From the NCBI GenBank assembly GCA_013398295.1, contig VZSF01001349.1:514030-578029 (forward strand): 64,000 nucleotides of DNA, given 5' to 3'. Positions 1 through 11,900 of the stretch are shown one piece after another. A model generated the notes under the pieces. It was not told the DNA's origin. It searched no databases and saw only the letters and a list, made by a program, of their open reading frames with translations. This DNA comes from Chionis minor (taxonomy: Eukaryota > Chordata > Aves > Charadriiformes > Chionididae). How positions within the stretch are numbered: the stretch's first letter is position 1; each line of letters begins with the position of its first letter. Position numbers and translations under genes: made by a program.

Positions 1-1139
1 GGTGCTGTTGCGGGGGGGGGGGAAAGGCAGCTTTTTATTAGAATTAGCCAGCCAATTGTAGTACTTCCTTAATAAAGCTATCAACGCTATTGTAACATTG
101 TGAAGGGCTCTCAGCTGCAGATAGTGTGAATGGTAATGTCATAAGTTGAGAGCACAGGCTTAGAATGATCAGTCACATAAACGACTGGGAATAGGATCAT
201 GTGACGGGCTATTCTGTTGCTCAAAAAGGCATGGGAACTCATGAACACTTAATGTCTGGGTAGATCCTCTTAGAATTTAGAAAAAAACCCACCAGGTTGC
301 TTAAATGCACAGAAATAAATGTTGATTTTTTTGTTTGGGCTTCATTTTCTTAATCATGGCAATATCCCATCAGTTCTGGAGATTGCTCTTGTACACTGTT
401 AAGTTTGCTTTCCCTCAAAACTTCTGCCACACTGTATCATCACCCTGAAACCCTATTGTTTCAAACAATTGTAATTTTAGCACTTTTTAACTTCTGCCAC
501 TTTCTATCACCACCCTGAAATTCTACTATTGTTTCAGACAATCTTCATTTTAGCAGGTTTTATAGATTTTATGAGATCTTTGTTTTCTTGGCACCACTGC
601 TTCACAATGTGATTATATTGTAACATGTTGGGTTTGGTAAGAGTGGAAGAATACTGTGTCCCTCCCCTCCTTTATTTTCCATAAATATTTTTCTTCAGAC
701 GCCCCGTGTATGACAGAGTTAGAACACATGCATTTTTGATGTTCTTGACTCCCACAGAACTATAGCAATTTATTCTGCCTTAGGATTTACCACGTATGTG
801 CCTTTGTAACGCATTGTGAGAAGTCCTGCGTACTCAAATCAAGGACACTCATCTTTTATCCTTCTGCGAGTATGGGATAAAATTTTCCAAGAAAAAACAA
901 CAGAGGAAATCGTCTGCTGCACTTGCCTGGTTTCCTGTGCTTTGATTATCCGTGGAATTGCTGCAGGGCTGTTGAGGTCAGGGCTGGAATGAAGTTCACA
1001 TGCAACTGAATCAGCTGCTGAGATTCCTCTGTTGCCACAGCGACTGCTTTGATCCTTCTCGGTAGCCACTCGGCGTGACTTGGGCAAGCAAAGAGCAGCT
1101 GTCTGCACAGATTACTGCTATTAGAGCAACTCTTCATGC
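1..1139. other. Non-coding unique sequence
   Basis: AT-rich sequence without a supportable gene. It opens with a G homopolymer just inside the window edge. The only structure I see is the 70-bp tandem duplication annotated separately. Open frames here are short and lack coding character or a recognisable family. Confidence 0.6.
419..556. repeat. Two-copy tandem duplication, 70-bp period
   Basis: Two adjacent copies start at 419 and 489, each opening with AACTTCTGCCAC and ending in ATTTTAGCA. Shared blocks include CACCCTGAAA and ATTGTTTCA, with scattered substitutions between copies. The copies differ enough that the duplication is not recent. No ORF or transposon end is associated, so this is most simply a local replication-slippage duplication. 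Confidence 0.8.
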
Positions 1140-1322
1140 GTCCCTGCAGACACGCTCTAAAAGCCCGGTAGGAATCTGTGACGCAGGTGAGGACTTGCAG
1201 CGCTGTGCAAAGCGGGCCCTCGCGGAGGTGTGCTGGCTGCGTTGCCTCTGCAACCTGCAGCGCCAACCGGGAACAAAACACTTTCTCTGGACGACTTTTG
1301 GAGCCCTTAACGAGGCTGCAAG
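1140..1322 (+). other. Candidate non-coding first exon ending at a splice donor
   Basis: This patch is richer in G, C and CpG than its surroundings. It ends GCTGCAAG|GTGAGG at 1322/1323, a near-consensus splice donor. A second donor-like CAG|GTGAGG occurs near 1187. There is no convincing start codon and protein, so if it is an exon it is probably a 5' UTR exon or part of a lncRNA. The nearest downstream plus-strand coding candidate is the myristoylated ORF at 17954. Linking the two would need a 16.6-kb intron and is pure inference. Open frames on both strands through here are not recognisable. Confidence 0.25.
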
Positions 1323-4300
1323 GTGAGGGTACGCTCACATCGTTTTACCTCTGAATATATTCAAAGTCACAGGGTGGCACACAGTTCAAATTGGGGAGCT
1401 TTGTCGTGCCGTTGGCTGGCAGCCTTGCGGGTTTGCTGGGTCTCAAATGTGCACTACAACCGGGGTGGGCGGCAGCTACGCCGTACACCTGCAGATGTGA
1501 AACGCTGCAGATGCAAAGCAAGTACATGGGAGCAGATGGTTTCTCACATGGCCTTACAGAGGCAGATGAAAACCAGGATATGGTTATAAATCTTTTTAGA
1601 TTAGGACAAAATGTCATTCTTTTGACTCTGTGAGAACAATTACGTCCAAGGGTATGGATCCGATAGAGAAGCTGGAATTCTGAATAGAAACTTTTCATAT
1701 TGTGATAGACAACTACAAATAAAAATCTGATTGCTAGTTAAATTTGCAAGTAATCTACTTTGTAAGATGAAAATCTCTTGGCAGCGAGAAGTTCTTACTC
1801 TCAGAATATATCCTAAATGTTTACCTGGCAGCTGGAAACTACTGATGTAAATCGAGTAAACCTGCAATTAGGGTATCAAAATGCTGATTTCTAAAACTGC
1901 TTCTATTGCTGTTTCCTCAAACACCTACATCTGTAGTTTGGTTGCTTGCCACAATGACAGCCACAAGTACACCATTAATTGATAAAACCGTAATGATAGT
2001 ACTAAAATTAAGTCTGTCATGAAACAGCATGGAAGGCAAACATTTAAAGTCTGAACTTACTGAGAAGGTGGTTTTTTACGAAATCATGTTTTCATTAAGA
2101 GATTTAAAAAGCATATTTTTTTAGGGAATTGCTGGCAGTAACCAATTTTAGCTTTTGGCAAAGGTTTGCTGCATTGTGTCTTGAGAGAAGAGAAGTTTGT
2201 CTCTTAGATAGGCTGAGGCCAGTTTGTGAGTGTGGGTGCTGAGACTTGGGAGGTTTGTGAATTGGGATTTAAGATGTAGTCTGTAAAGGTCGTGTTCGAA
2301 GACAGGTGATATGGGACCTCTTCTAAGCACCTGTGCTAGGAAAAAAGCCGCCCTTTAAGACCAGAGTCAGAGATTTTGATGACCAGCTGGAGCACAAGGC
2401 TGACGGGCACCTGATTCTCTTTGGGCTAAATAAAACAACACTGAAGCCTTACTGCAGTTTTTTGTAGAGGGGTTGAACGTGGAGGAGCTTTCAAGAGAGA
2501 AGGGGGATAGTAACAACTGCAGAAATAGCAGGTAAGAGGCTTTATTAAAGTAGAAATATATTGTAGATTTCACCTTGTTTCTAAAGTCTAGAGGCAGCCT
2601 GGAAGTAGCTTGAGTGATCTGATATCAGGGGGTTTTGAGTTGTGCTAGTAAGTAACATGCTGAAAGTAAATGTAGTATTTGGAGTGTTTTTAAAAATGTA
2701 TCTTTTCTAAGAGTGTTTATCTTTAATTCTTTTTTGTTTGTTTCTATTTGTAGAGACAGAGTGGATATGCCATTACTTGGGGTTTTGAATGTAGGGCTTA
2801 AAGTGTGTCTAGTAGTCTCTTTGAAGTTTTGTCTGTTAAATGCTTTTTATTAGGATTTATTTACTGTAGGACTAACTATTTGTGTTTGTTATTCCTGGGC
2901 AGACTTTAAAGGTTACTAGAGTCGAGAACTGCTTCTTGACTGTAGAAAAACTTCTAGGGTATTCTTAAGGAAGGACTAAGTAGCTCTTAGGAGGAGGAGA
3001 AAGGGGAGGTGTAGCATATGAGGGATTTGAAGTAGAAGCGTGCTTTTTGTTTGTCAGTAAACTTTTCTGAAGGTGTCTGGCTCAGGATGGTGAGGTGGTA
3101 ACGGGTCTCCTGCTAGAACTGAATCCTGTTCTTTGTTGTGGTTTTCCTTTGCCTTTTTCTCTTTGATAGCAGGACCCGTAAAGAGCTGATTTTAAGTGCT
3201 GTGAGCCAAGACTGCCTACTGGAAGGGATATTTGAGTAGTTATAGCCACAGGGTTTTCTTTGTGAAGATGGATAGAGGATTAGTGGCAACTTCTACTTCC
3301 TGTTGAAGGTTTTCGGTGCTCTTACTCATGTGAATGTGGTAAGCATATGCTATGGGAAAATCAGATATATGTTAAAGACTCAAAGCCTCTGGTAAAAGTT
3401 TAGTAAGGAGCGGGAAGAAAGGGCAGTATCAGTGTGGAGCTGTATCTAATTGTGAATACTAGATAGGGAAACACTTTAGATTGGTTAAAAAGGAGGCTTA
3501 GAGTGAGTGTACAAAATAACTTGTAAGTTACTAGTTTGTCAGTCACTGTATTCTGGGACTGTAGTAGGGAAGGAACCTTTCTGAAGGAAAAATGAAATTA
3601 TAGTCAAGAACAGTTGCACTATAAATAAGGTTACTAATCATAATCCATAGGTTTGTGGGACTTGCCTATATAGGTCTACTAAACTTATTAGGGTTCTAGC
3701 TTCAGGACTGTTCTGCAGTCCAAAACTAGCTGTAAGATCAGATAGTGCTGTGGCCCTTAAACTTGTCAGAAAACATGATAACTCATGAGTACTGGTATGG
3801 TCTATGTACTGGGTTCTCTCAGGTATATCTGAAAATTCAGCTGGAAATACAGTTACATGCAACGTGGATGCCACATTAGTATGCATGTGTCATCAACTGT
3901 GAGCAGTACATGAAGTAAAACCCTGAGATGTTAAGTTTTAATGTACTTTGGTGCAAAATGCTGTTTGTCTCCTGACTTTATATGAGGTGGACCGCTACAA
4001 AACAGGCAAAAAACTGTCAATTATATTATGCTTTACTCTTCCCTTCTACTCTTTTTGTAATACTAAGCCGGTGAAATAAACCTTGGAAATTGACTTGTTT
4101 CCTGTAGCGCAGCATGCATGTATTGCCTCTGGAGAGACCTATTGTCACAGATAGGTGTTTGAAGAGTTTGGAATCTCAGTTTTGTGTGAGGCATTCACTT
4201 ATCTGATGTGACTTCATAAAGCAGGGCATGACTGAGCATAGTGAATGGGCACTCAGAACCAGCCATATGACTGAACTTTTTGTAAGTGTGGAAAGCTTCT

Positions 4301-4404
4301 GCTGCCCTCTTGTGGTCGTCAGTCAGATATATTTTTGATCGGAAGCTGTTAATTATCCTTTAAAGCTGAGTCTTTAGCTGCCAGTAAAGCTAAAAATGTC
4401 CTTA
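1323..4404. other. Non-coding unique sequence
   Basis: AT-rich, repeat-poor DNA with only short chance ORFs on both strands. I see no homology, RNA gene or element end. The stretch from about 2150 to 3500 is relatively G/T-rich on the plus strand, which is compatible with transcription or with intronic sequence but is not diagnostic. Confidence 0.55.
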
Positions 4405-4880
4405 TTCTGGTAGGCAAGAGCTAATGTTAACAGGATATGGAGCATTTTTCTATGATAAAATTACTAGCTTTGAGGATGACAGGAGAGCAGTGTCACCTAT
4501 CTTGACTTTTGCAAAGCTTTTCATGCCATTTCCTGCAGTATTTTTACATCCAAGTTAAGACTTCGTGCTCTGAATGGGTAGACAACTAAGATGAGTGGAA
4601 AACTGACTGGATGATTTGGCGTGTTTAGTACTCTATACAAATGCTGGTAACGGACAGAATGCCACAGAGATCTGTACTGAGACTAGTTCCAACTTCTTTA
4701 TCAGTTGTTCAGAGGAGTCTGCAGTAAATTGCTCAGAGAAGTTTGCAGGTGACATGAAAATGGAGGAGGACCAGCTGACATGCTCAGTGACAAGACTGCC
4801 AATCAAAGATCTAGACAGACTGGAGGACTGGCAGGAACTTGCTTTTCCTGAAGCTTGTTTTCTAGCACCAGATCCTTAGA
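4405..4880 (+). mobile_element. Old CR1 LINE fragment (reverse transcriptase region)
   Basis: Conceptual translation in shifting frames recovers CR1 ORF2 reverse-transcriptase landmarks in order. These are a segment like AFYDKVTS...RAV (4440-4500), a degraded LDF.KAFDTV-type motif (4500-4545), a NIFIS-type block near 4690, and SKFADDTKL. The last is damaged here to KFAGDMK (about 4737-4763), so the FADD catalytic box has lost its first aspartate. DLDRLEDW follows at about 4813-4836. Frameshifts and stops separate the pieces. An 87-codon open frame at 4616-4879 lies wholly inside the fragment and is a relic of the repeat, not a host gene. Neither the 5' end nor the 3' UTR of the element is visible. 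Confidence 0.8.
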
Positions 4881-7800
4881 ATGTCTTCAGAAATCTCCTG
4901 TGCTATCTTGAACATGTTCAGAATTTTTTTAATTTTTAATCTAAGCAATGTAGCATGGCAAACCAACTAGTCAACTTTTTGTTTGATGAGAAATGTGCAT
5001 TATCATTGGTTGCTTGACAAAGCTTGCTATGAAGCAGTGATTCAATCTCTTGTCAGTGTCGCCTGTGGTAATAAACCTCAAATATGCACTGAGGTAACAG
5101 CCAAGTAATCATGAACCTGAAAATGAAGACGTGTTCTTTATAATTCTGTATTGTTACCTTAGACTAAAACTCATCTGCTCTTAGACAAACTTTAAAAAAT
5201 AATTTAAATTTTTTGGTGTCAGTCATGCATTGTATTTTTAAAGTGAACCATCTTCCTTTTGCTTTTAACTTGATATATATATATATAAAAGCAAGACCTG
5301 CAGTTCAAGACCTGTGTAAAATAAATTTGGTACTATGTAAACTTCCTTAGTACCCTATAGCTTGCCCAAATTGTTGCCTTGTGAGTTCCAAGGGTGTCAC
5401 AGAGTGACCGGTAATATTACTGAATTCTTTAAACTGTGTAGCTGAGCATTTAAAACGTACGTGCTGCAGTAATCAGCTTGGCTCATCTGCTCTAGAGCAG
5501 AAATCTTGTTGGTCTGTACAGTACACCTCCAAAGTGGCTCTGCGCGACTGCTGCACCTGCCGTACGCTTTTCAGCAGGGTAGTGATTGTAAAACTTGTAA
5601 ACCAAAGAAGTTTTATATAAATGTGCCTCGAAGTATCTTCTCTTGAGGACTGCGGCAGTCGTTTGTCTAAACTGATTTAGGCAATCCCTAGCAAAGCCGG
5701 AGTGCTGGCAGAGCCACGCAAGTGGGCTGCAGCCGCTCTGCTAGTCTGCGCTCCTGAAACTGTCCAAGAGGGAGCTGAGGGCAGAGAGGAGATGCGGCTG
5801 TCTGCCAGGGGCTTTGGGAAGTCACAGGAGAGAGGTTTTGTTTCATTGGGGTTTTGCAGCGATTTGGACCCGTGTGCCTAAATTCAGCTGAAATAATTCT
5901 TTGGATCTGGGCCTAAACAAATGAAGTTCCTTTGGACCTTGACTCTCTAGGCTGAAGTCAAATATTTAACGTATGCTTACAAGTGATTAGTTAATGTAGT
6001 AAGATGAACTCTTAAAGACTTGTGATTTCAAGTGATTGTTCTGGCATGCACTTCTTGTGTTAAACTTTGTTTCTGTGAAACTTCTTTACCATTTATGAAG
6101 CGCAAGAACACGGCAAAATTAAACCTAAATACTTTTTCAAATGTTACCTGTGGAGACCTTACTGAAACAGTGAAGCACAGCTGAGCCTACTGGTGATTGT
6201 CTTTGTTCAATGGTTGACCATTACCGCATACAATAAACCAGACCTCTGCAAGGGAGATGAGAAATGGGAGTCTTTTAGCAAAATATTTATTGGCAGGGAA
6301 CACACTGTCGCTTTTCAGAAAGTTAATTCTAAAGCTTTTTTCCTAGGAGGCAGGATGGTACTGTTTCTGGTCCTTCTGTGTCACTTGTTTAGTTTTCTGT
6401 TGGTGCCATAAAACTCCAGTAAACTTTCAGATATTTGTAAATATCTACAAAAATTGACCTTGGGATGACTGAGAGTTAAACTGCTGACTTTTAGCAGACT
6501 TCTAACTATAGTTGACTAAAACAGAAATCTTAAATATTCTATTCAACTAGCCATGCATTACCCGTACAGACTTTTATCACTATCTTTTAGTTGCTCCCCG
6601 TGGACATCTAGGAATAAGGATTGCATTTTGGCTATATTGCGTTTGACTGTTGAACTGCTTTATTGCTTTTACTCTCCCTACAAACTCTTTTCCTTATTTT
6701 TTTTTTAAACTTCCACCAATAGTTACCTTTTATTCCAGTCCTTGTCAATCTAGTTATTTAATGCTTAAGTTGTAGGAAGGCTTCTTGACTGCATGTGTGT
6801 GCATGTGGCTTTGTAGGGCTTCTCAGTAGCATGTAATAAAAGATTGTGAACCATGATAATGGCTCCAAGAAACCAGTTTTTGGTTCCTCCTATTTGGAAG
6901 TTAGGAATAAAGAAGTGTGTCTATCCCTGTTTTTACTGAGTTCAGTGGAATTTAAATATTCTTTCATTTTTTTATATGAGCGTCGTTATCAGTTTCAGAA
7001 CAGCTAGATGGATGTTTGTGTGTATATATAAAGTTTTATGCTTCTACTTATGAAAAAGCAGTTTGTAGCACAAATGCTGCTGAACCCCCACAATATCCAA
7101 GCGAAAACTGTTTCTGCAAGAGTGGCATTTGACTGCTCACAAGAGGGCACTGCAACTTTACTTTTGTTCACATTACTGTGAGACATAAGCCTTGCCATGA
7201 GCTCTAGCAACAGAAAGGCAAATAGTAGTGTCACTCTCCAGCATAAGTAATTTTAAAACCAAGCTCTTGTCAGGAAAGATTCCCAACTCTTTTTATTTTT
7301 TTTTTTTAAAAAAAAAAGAAATTAAATTACTGATAGTAATGCAGAAATTTGAGCGCTTCGATGGAACACCCTTTTGTCAGCTTCAGGGTCAAAGTATTGT
7401 AGCTGGTGATGACTAAGACATGCTACATAAAGAAATCTGTGATCTCATTTAAAAAAAAATAAGACTGTCTGACTGTAATGAACTAATTTATTTATGTATC
7501 AAAGCCTTAAGTGTCATTAGACAGCTCAGTAGGCAAGTCATCGTAAGAGGGGTGTTCACTTAGTAAAGATTAATTATAGCCTCCAGCATATCAAGTTTAT
7601 TATGTCCAATAAGTATGGCAAACAGCTGGAGGAACATGTTTGTCTTTACACTTGACAGCGTTCTCTTGCCTCAAGGTCTGACTCCTGAAAGAATAATTAG
7701 TTGTTGTGGGTGAATTGTTCCTAATTCTGCAAACTGTTTTTTGGTGTGTATTTAATTTTGTGCTTTAAGTAAAAAAAAACAATGAAGGCTTTGGGTCTGA

Positions 7801-8940
7801 TATTGAGGTTGTCAATATATAACTTTTGTGTCCGCAATCTAAAGCAGCGTCCTCTTGTTGTATTGTTACCTTTAATCCATGCATTCATTGGATTTAAACT
7901 TTTAGTCTAGAATGTTTTTTTCTCAGTGGAAATATGAAAGATGGACAACCCACAAATGGTTGGACTTTTAGGGTCTACCTGCTGCAGAAATTCATTATAA
8001 CAAGCTGGCTTTTCAGTTTTTCACACTGGGTCTTCCACTTCTGAAATTACTTCCCACTGAATGATATAGAAACTCATGAACAAGTTATGAAAAAGCATGT
8101 ACCACTGAATAGACAAGGCCTGCCTTGGAACCAAATTATGTCAATAGCCAAAGGGGTCATAAAAATTGGCTGAGGAAAACCTGTACTTTATATTATAATG
8201 TTTTATTATATGACATAGGATTATGACCCATGCTGGAAGGAGGGGCAGGGCTGGTAAAAAGCTAATAGAGACATCCAAATACACAATGGAAAAAATGAAT
8301 TATTACTGAATAAGAAATGGTACACAGTGGTTCAGTAAAGAAAGCTTCTGATAGCAAAATGGATTTAGGATCTCAAGAACAGGATTTTGTTGAAGCTTTT
8401 AAACTTGCTTCTTATGCAGTGCACTGAAGATAATTCCTGGTTTCAACAATAAGAAGTTCATGTTGGTGAGAGGCAGGGACAATTAGTTTGAGTTTTGGGA
8501 GTTAAGACTGAGCTGTTGGGATGAACTTGTACAGTTTTGAAATAGGGGCAGATTAAGCTTTCTTAAATAATGCTAGATAAATAATGCATCGAGAACAGAT
8601 AAGTTACTTGGTGGTAAGTTGAGTCTTTTTTTTTGTTTTGTTTTAATGTTGTATGATTGCTATTCATGGCATACGAGGGTGACTTACTAAATTTGCCCTG
8701 AGCCTTCACCACTGGGAGCATCTCCTGAAAATGATTCAACATGAATTGTGAAGTGCATTCTGCTTGGCTCAAAGAGCAAATAGCCATGAACGGACTGTCT
8801 GCCAAAATCGGGTTCCAATGTCTCTTAGTCATGGTGTATTTTCTTAGCATGTGTAGCGCAGTTTCTACAGACATATCAGGGTACCTTTCTTCATGTGTTA
8901 GGTGGCTTATTTGGTCTACAGAAGCTGCTAACTAAACTCC
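4881..8940. other. Non-coding sequence with minor simple repeat
   Basis: No supportable gene. A short (AT)n tract lies at about 5273-5287. The interval 5520-5850 is richer in G and C with several CpGs, but has no clear splice site, TATA element or protein. A poly(T)/poly(A) junction near 7290-7318 is low complexity. ORFs at 7004-7234 (minus) and 8563-8874 (minus) look like chance frames. Confidence 0.5.
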
Positions 8941-11900
8941 AGAGAAAAAGATCAAGGACTCTCCCAGAAGGTGTTTCATTAACTGAGCGCTGCGTGCTGT
9001 AGCTTAAGTCTTCCAGTTTCTGTTGACAGAAGTAACTGGACTCCATCCCTTCGATTTGAGTGAATTTGATGGAGTTTATTTTGAATCTAGGTTTTTCTGC
9101 AAAGTTAAGTTTGGGTTCTGCACAGCTGAAGGGATTGATTCACTGCATTGGCATTCTACTATAAAGTCGATTGGTCACATTATGTAAAAACTTGCTATGA
9201 GATGCAAAATAATAAGGAAGCTAATTCTCAATTGCATATGTCCTCTCTTTTTAAAGGAAAACTACCTGTAACTTTCTGGTAGTACTGTGAAATCTCGACT
9301 TCTGAGGCTTATAGGTCAACTGGAGCTTTCTTACCCCAAATAGTTTCTGATTAAAGTACTATAATCTCTGAAGTAATTATCACTGTGGTGATGGAGCTCT
9401 CATGTATTGTTGAAAACTTCCCGTGGGCATATTGAACTAGTGGTTGAAATGCCTAGTTTGAGTTATTTTTAAGGATTATTGATGCTTCATAGTAACTGAC
9501 AATCCTTCCATCCTGGAGGATGCTGTTTATGGCAGTCATGACCTGTCACACTGATAGAGGGTTTGGCAGGGGCAGCACACTATTTTTCTGTGTATTTATC
9601 TGGCACTCGGAGCATGTCACTAAAGCACAGATGTCTCCCCTAACTTGTCACGGTCTCAAACTGAAAGCACTTCTTATGTGACCTTTGCCATCCAAATCAC
9701 GCATCTTTATTTGGAAAATGTTGTCATGTTGTCTATGGCTAGAATATGTCCATGTTGTAAATCTCCTAGTAGAAAAAAAAAAAAGCTGAAATGACAGGAT
9801 GGTTTTTTTTTCTTTGAAACTTATTACTAAGATATGTGTAGATGCTGTTATAAAAATAAAACTTCAGAATGCAGAAAACCTGCCCTGGCTTGTGGTGTGG
9901 CTTTCTAACTTTTTGCTCTGCTGTTTTTGACTCCCGAGGTACTGGGGGAGGCTGTCACTGCTGTCTGTTGGATCTTGCAGGCTGATGTTTGCTGGCGTAT
10001 GTAGAACATTTATTCTCTTATACCAGAAGGGGATTCTTGCAAAATTTAGACCTGATATATTCAGCAGAGCTTTATTGTTTAATCTTCAAGAGTATGATTT
10101 AGTAAGTACAAACTAAGTGTGTGCTTATATAGCAACCAGTAACACCAATTGGGTAATAGCAAACTGATTATTTTAGTTGCACAGAGTTGAACAGACTAAA
10201 TGTCAAATATAAAGAAAGGCACAGAAGTACTTTGTACTGGTTTTTATTATTGTTCTTTTAAAGCTACCTTTTATTCTATTCAATTTTGCGGTAGTTTAAG
10301 TATATGAATTTGTTTTGTAGCTACTCTAAATCTTTGCACTTTCAATTATTGTAGAATCTCACTTGCATAACAGCACTATATAACCAATGCTCTTGTAAGG
10401 GTTCGCAATCGATAGGTAGAAATCTCAGGGGCAGTTGAAGATTCGGAGCATGAAAGAACAAGAGGTAGAACATGGTTGTTGAGAAAATAGCTCCGCTGGA
10501 CAAAGCACAGTGGAATGTTCTGTGAGAAAATAGCGGGCAGAAGATAAGATGGCATAAATTAGGTGGATATTCAGTCTCCTGTTATTTATGAAGGGATAAA
10601 AGAAAATAACCCTTTGCTCAGAGCGGTACTGTTGCACTATACTGACTTCAACTTATTTTTTTTAAACCTACAGCTTTTTCATGAGTGTGCTGAAATAACA
10701 CTTTTGTAAAAGCCCGATGTATATCTAACCTACATGTATCTTTTTACCGGTCTCACTGCCTAGTTTGAACCTGCTTGTTTATTTCGAGCTACGTGAGTTG
10801 ACCCCTTTTAATTTAAAGGTGCTCCTCTTAGAATGAAGTGGATTGAATACCACTCTGTTCTGGCTTCCTTATGGAAACAAAATCTTGAAAAAAGTGAATG
10901 TTAAGGTATTGGTCTTGGAATTAATTTGTGAATCTTTATCATCTTGGTATTAATTTTTAACATGCCTTATCTTGATAGAAGGGCAAGAGTACTAATTATA
11001 TTCTTCTACGTGCACACAGCTCCTTAAACATGCCAAAATTATGACTTGGCCATTTTGCTTTTGAAGTGTAGTTAAATCATGGCCCCAGTGAGTTCATGGC
11101 AAGCTGCCTATCTCAGTAAAAGTAGTTAGAATTGCAACCACTATGTAGAAGCCTTAGTCAAGTGAATGAACACGTGGTTCTGGATCTCAGCTAAGACCCG
11201 TAATACAGGTGATGCCCTTGATATGAGGAATTCATGGACAGCATTAGCATTTGGATAACACGTTGCAGTGGCTTAAAATAACAAACTCCAAAAGAGCCGA
11301 TGAAAATATTGAGAGTCCAGGTAGCTGATGAGATACAATGTCAGGAGTGGCTGATGTAGAATAGCTTAAGTTCTGAGTCTAAGTTGGTCAGGAAGAACTA
11401 TTTAACTTAAATACCCTTGTTAATTTGAAGATAAGGAGCAGCAAAGCTTCCAAAATAATACTTAAAACTTTGTTTCATAGTTTTGCAGTAGGTGTAACAT
11501 CTTGGCTGGTATCAAATTTGGTGGCCTCAAGTTGTGATAAATAGTGGCACTACCTTTTTTATTAGTACTTAAAGTTTTTCATCTGGTGGTGGGCATCTGG
11601 CTGTTTAGGAATGCTGCTTCCAAACTATAAATAGTATGTTTGATATAGCTGCTTATATTAATGACTAAAGCTCAATAGTCTCTGTAATAACTTGAATGAA
11701 TGGAGGAACTGGAGCCACAAATAAGCTTAGCTAGGTAAGGTACTATAAAAAAAAGACACTGAGGCCAAATTTTCAAAGCTCTGAATAGACCAAACTTGTG
11801 GAATAGATCAGTTGGTTGTCCTAATGCTTAGCAGGTTATTACACTGGTTCTGCAGATTGTTAGCCACGGAGACCTACCAGATATTGCTGCTGTGGCACTC

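Noticed and set aside
946..1338. 130-codon minus-strand ORF
   Set aside because: Overlaps the GC-richer patch where stop codons are rarer; no family recognised and plus-strand splice donor evidence points to the other strand.
2281..2310. GTGTTCGAAGA, checked as a tRNA B-box
   Set aside because: Does not fit GGTTCRANNCC, and no acceptor stem or A-box lies upstream. No tRNA candidates were found elsewhere.
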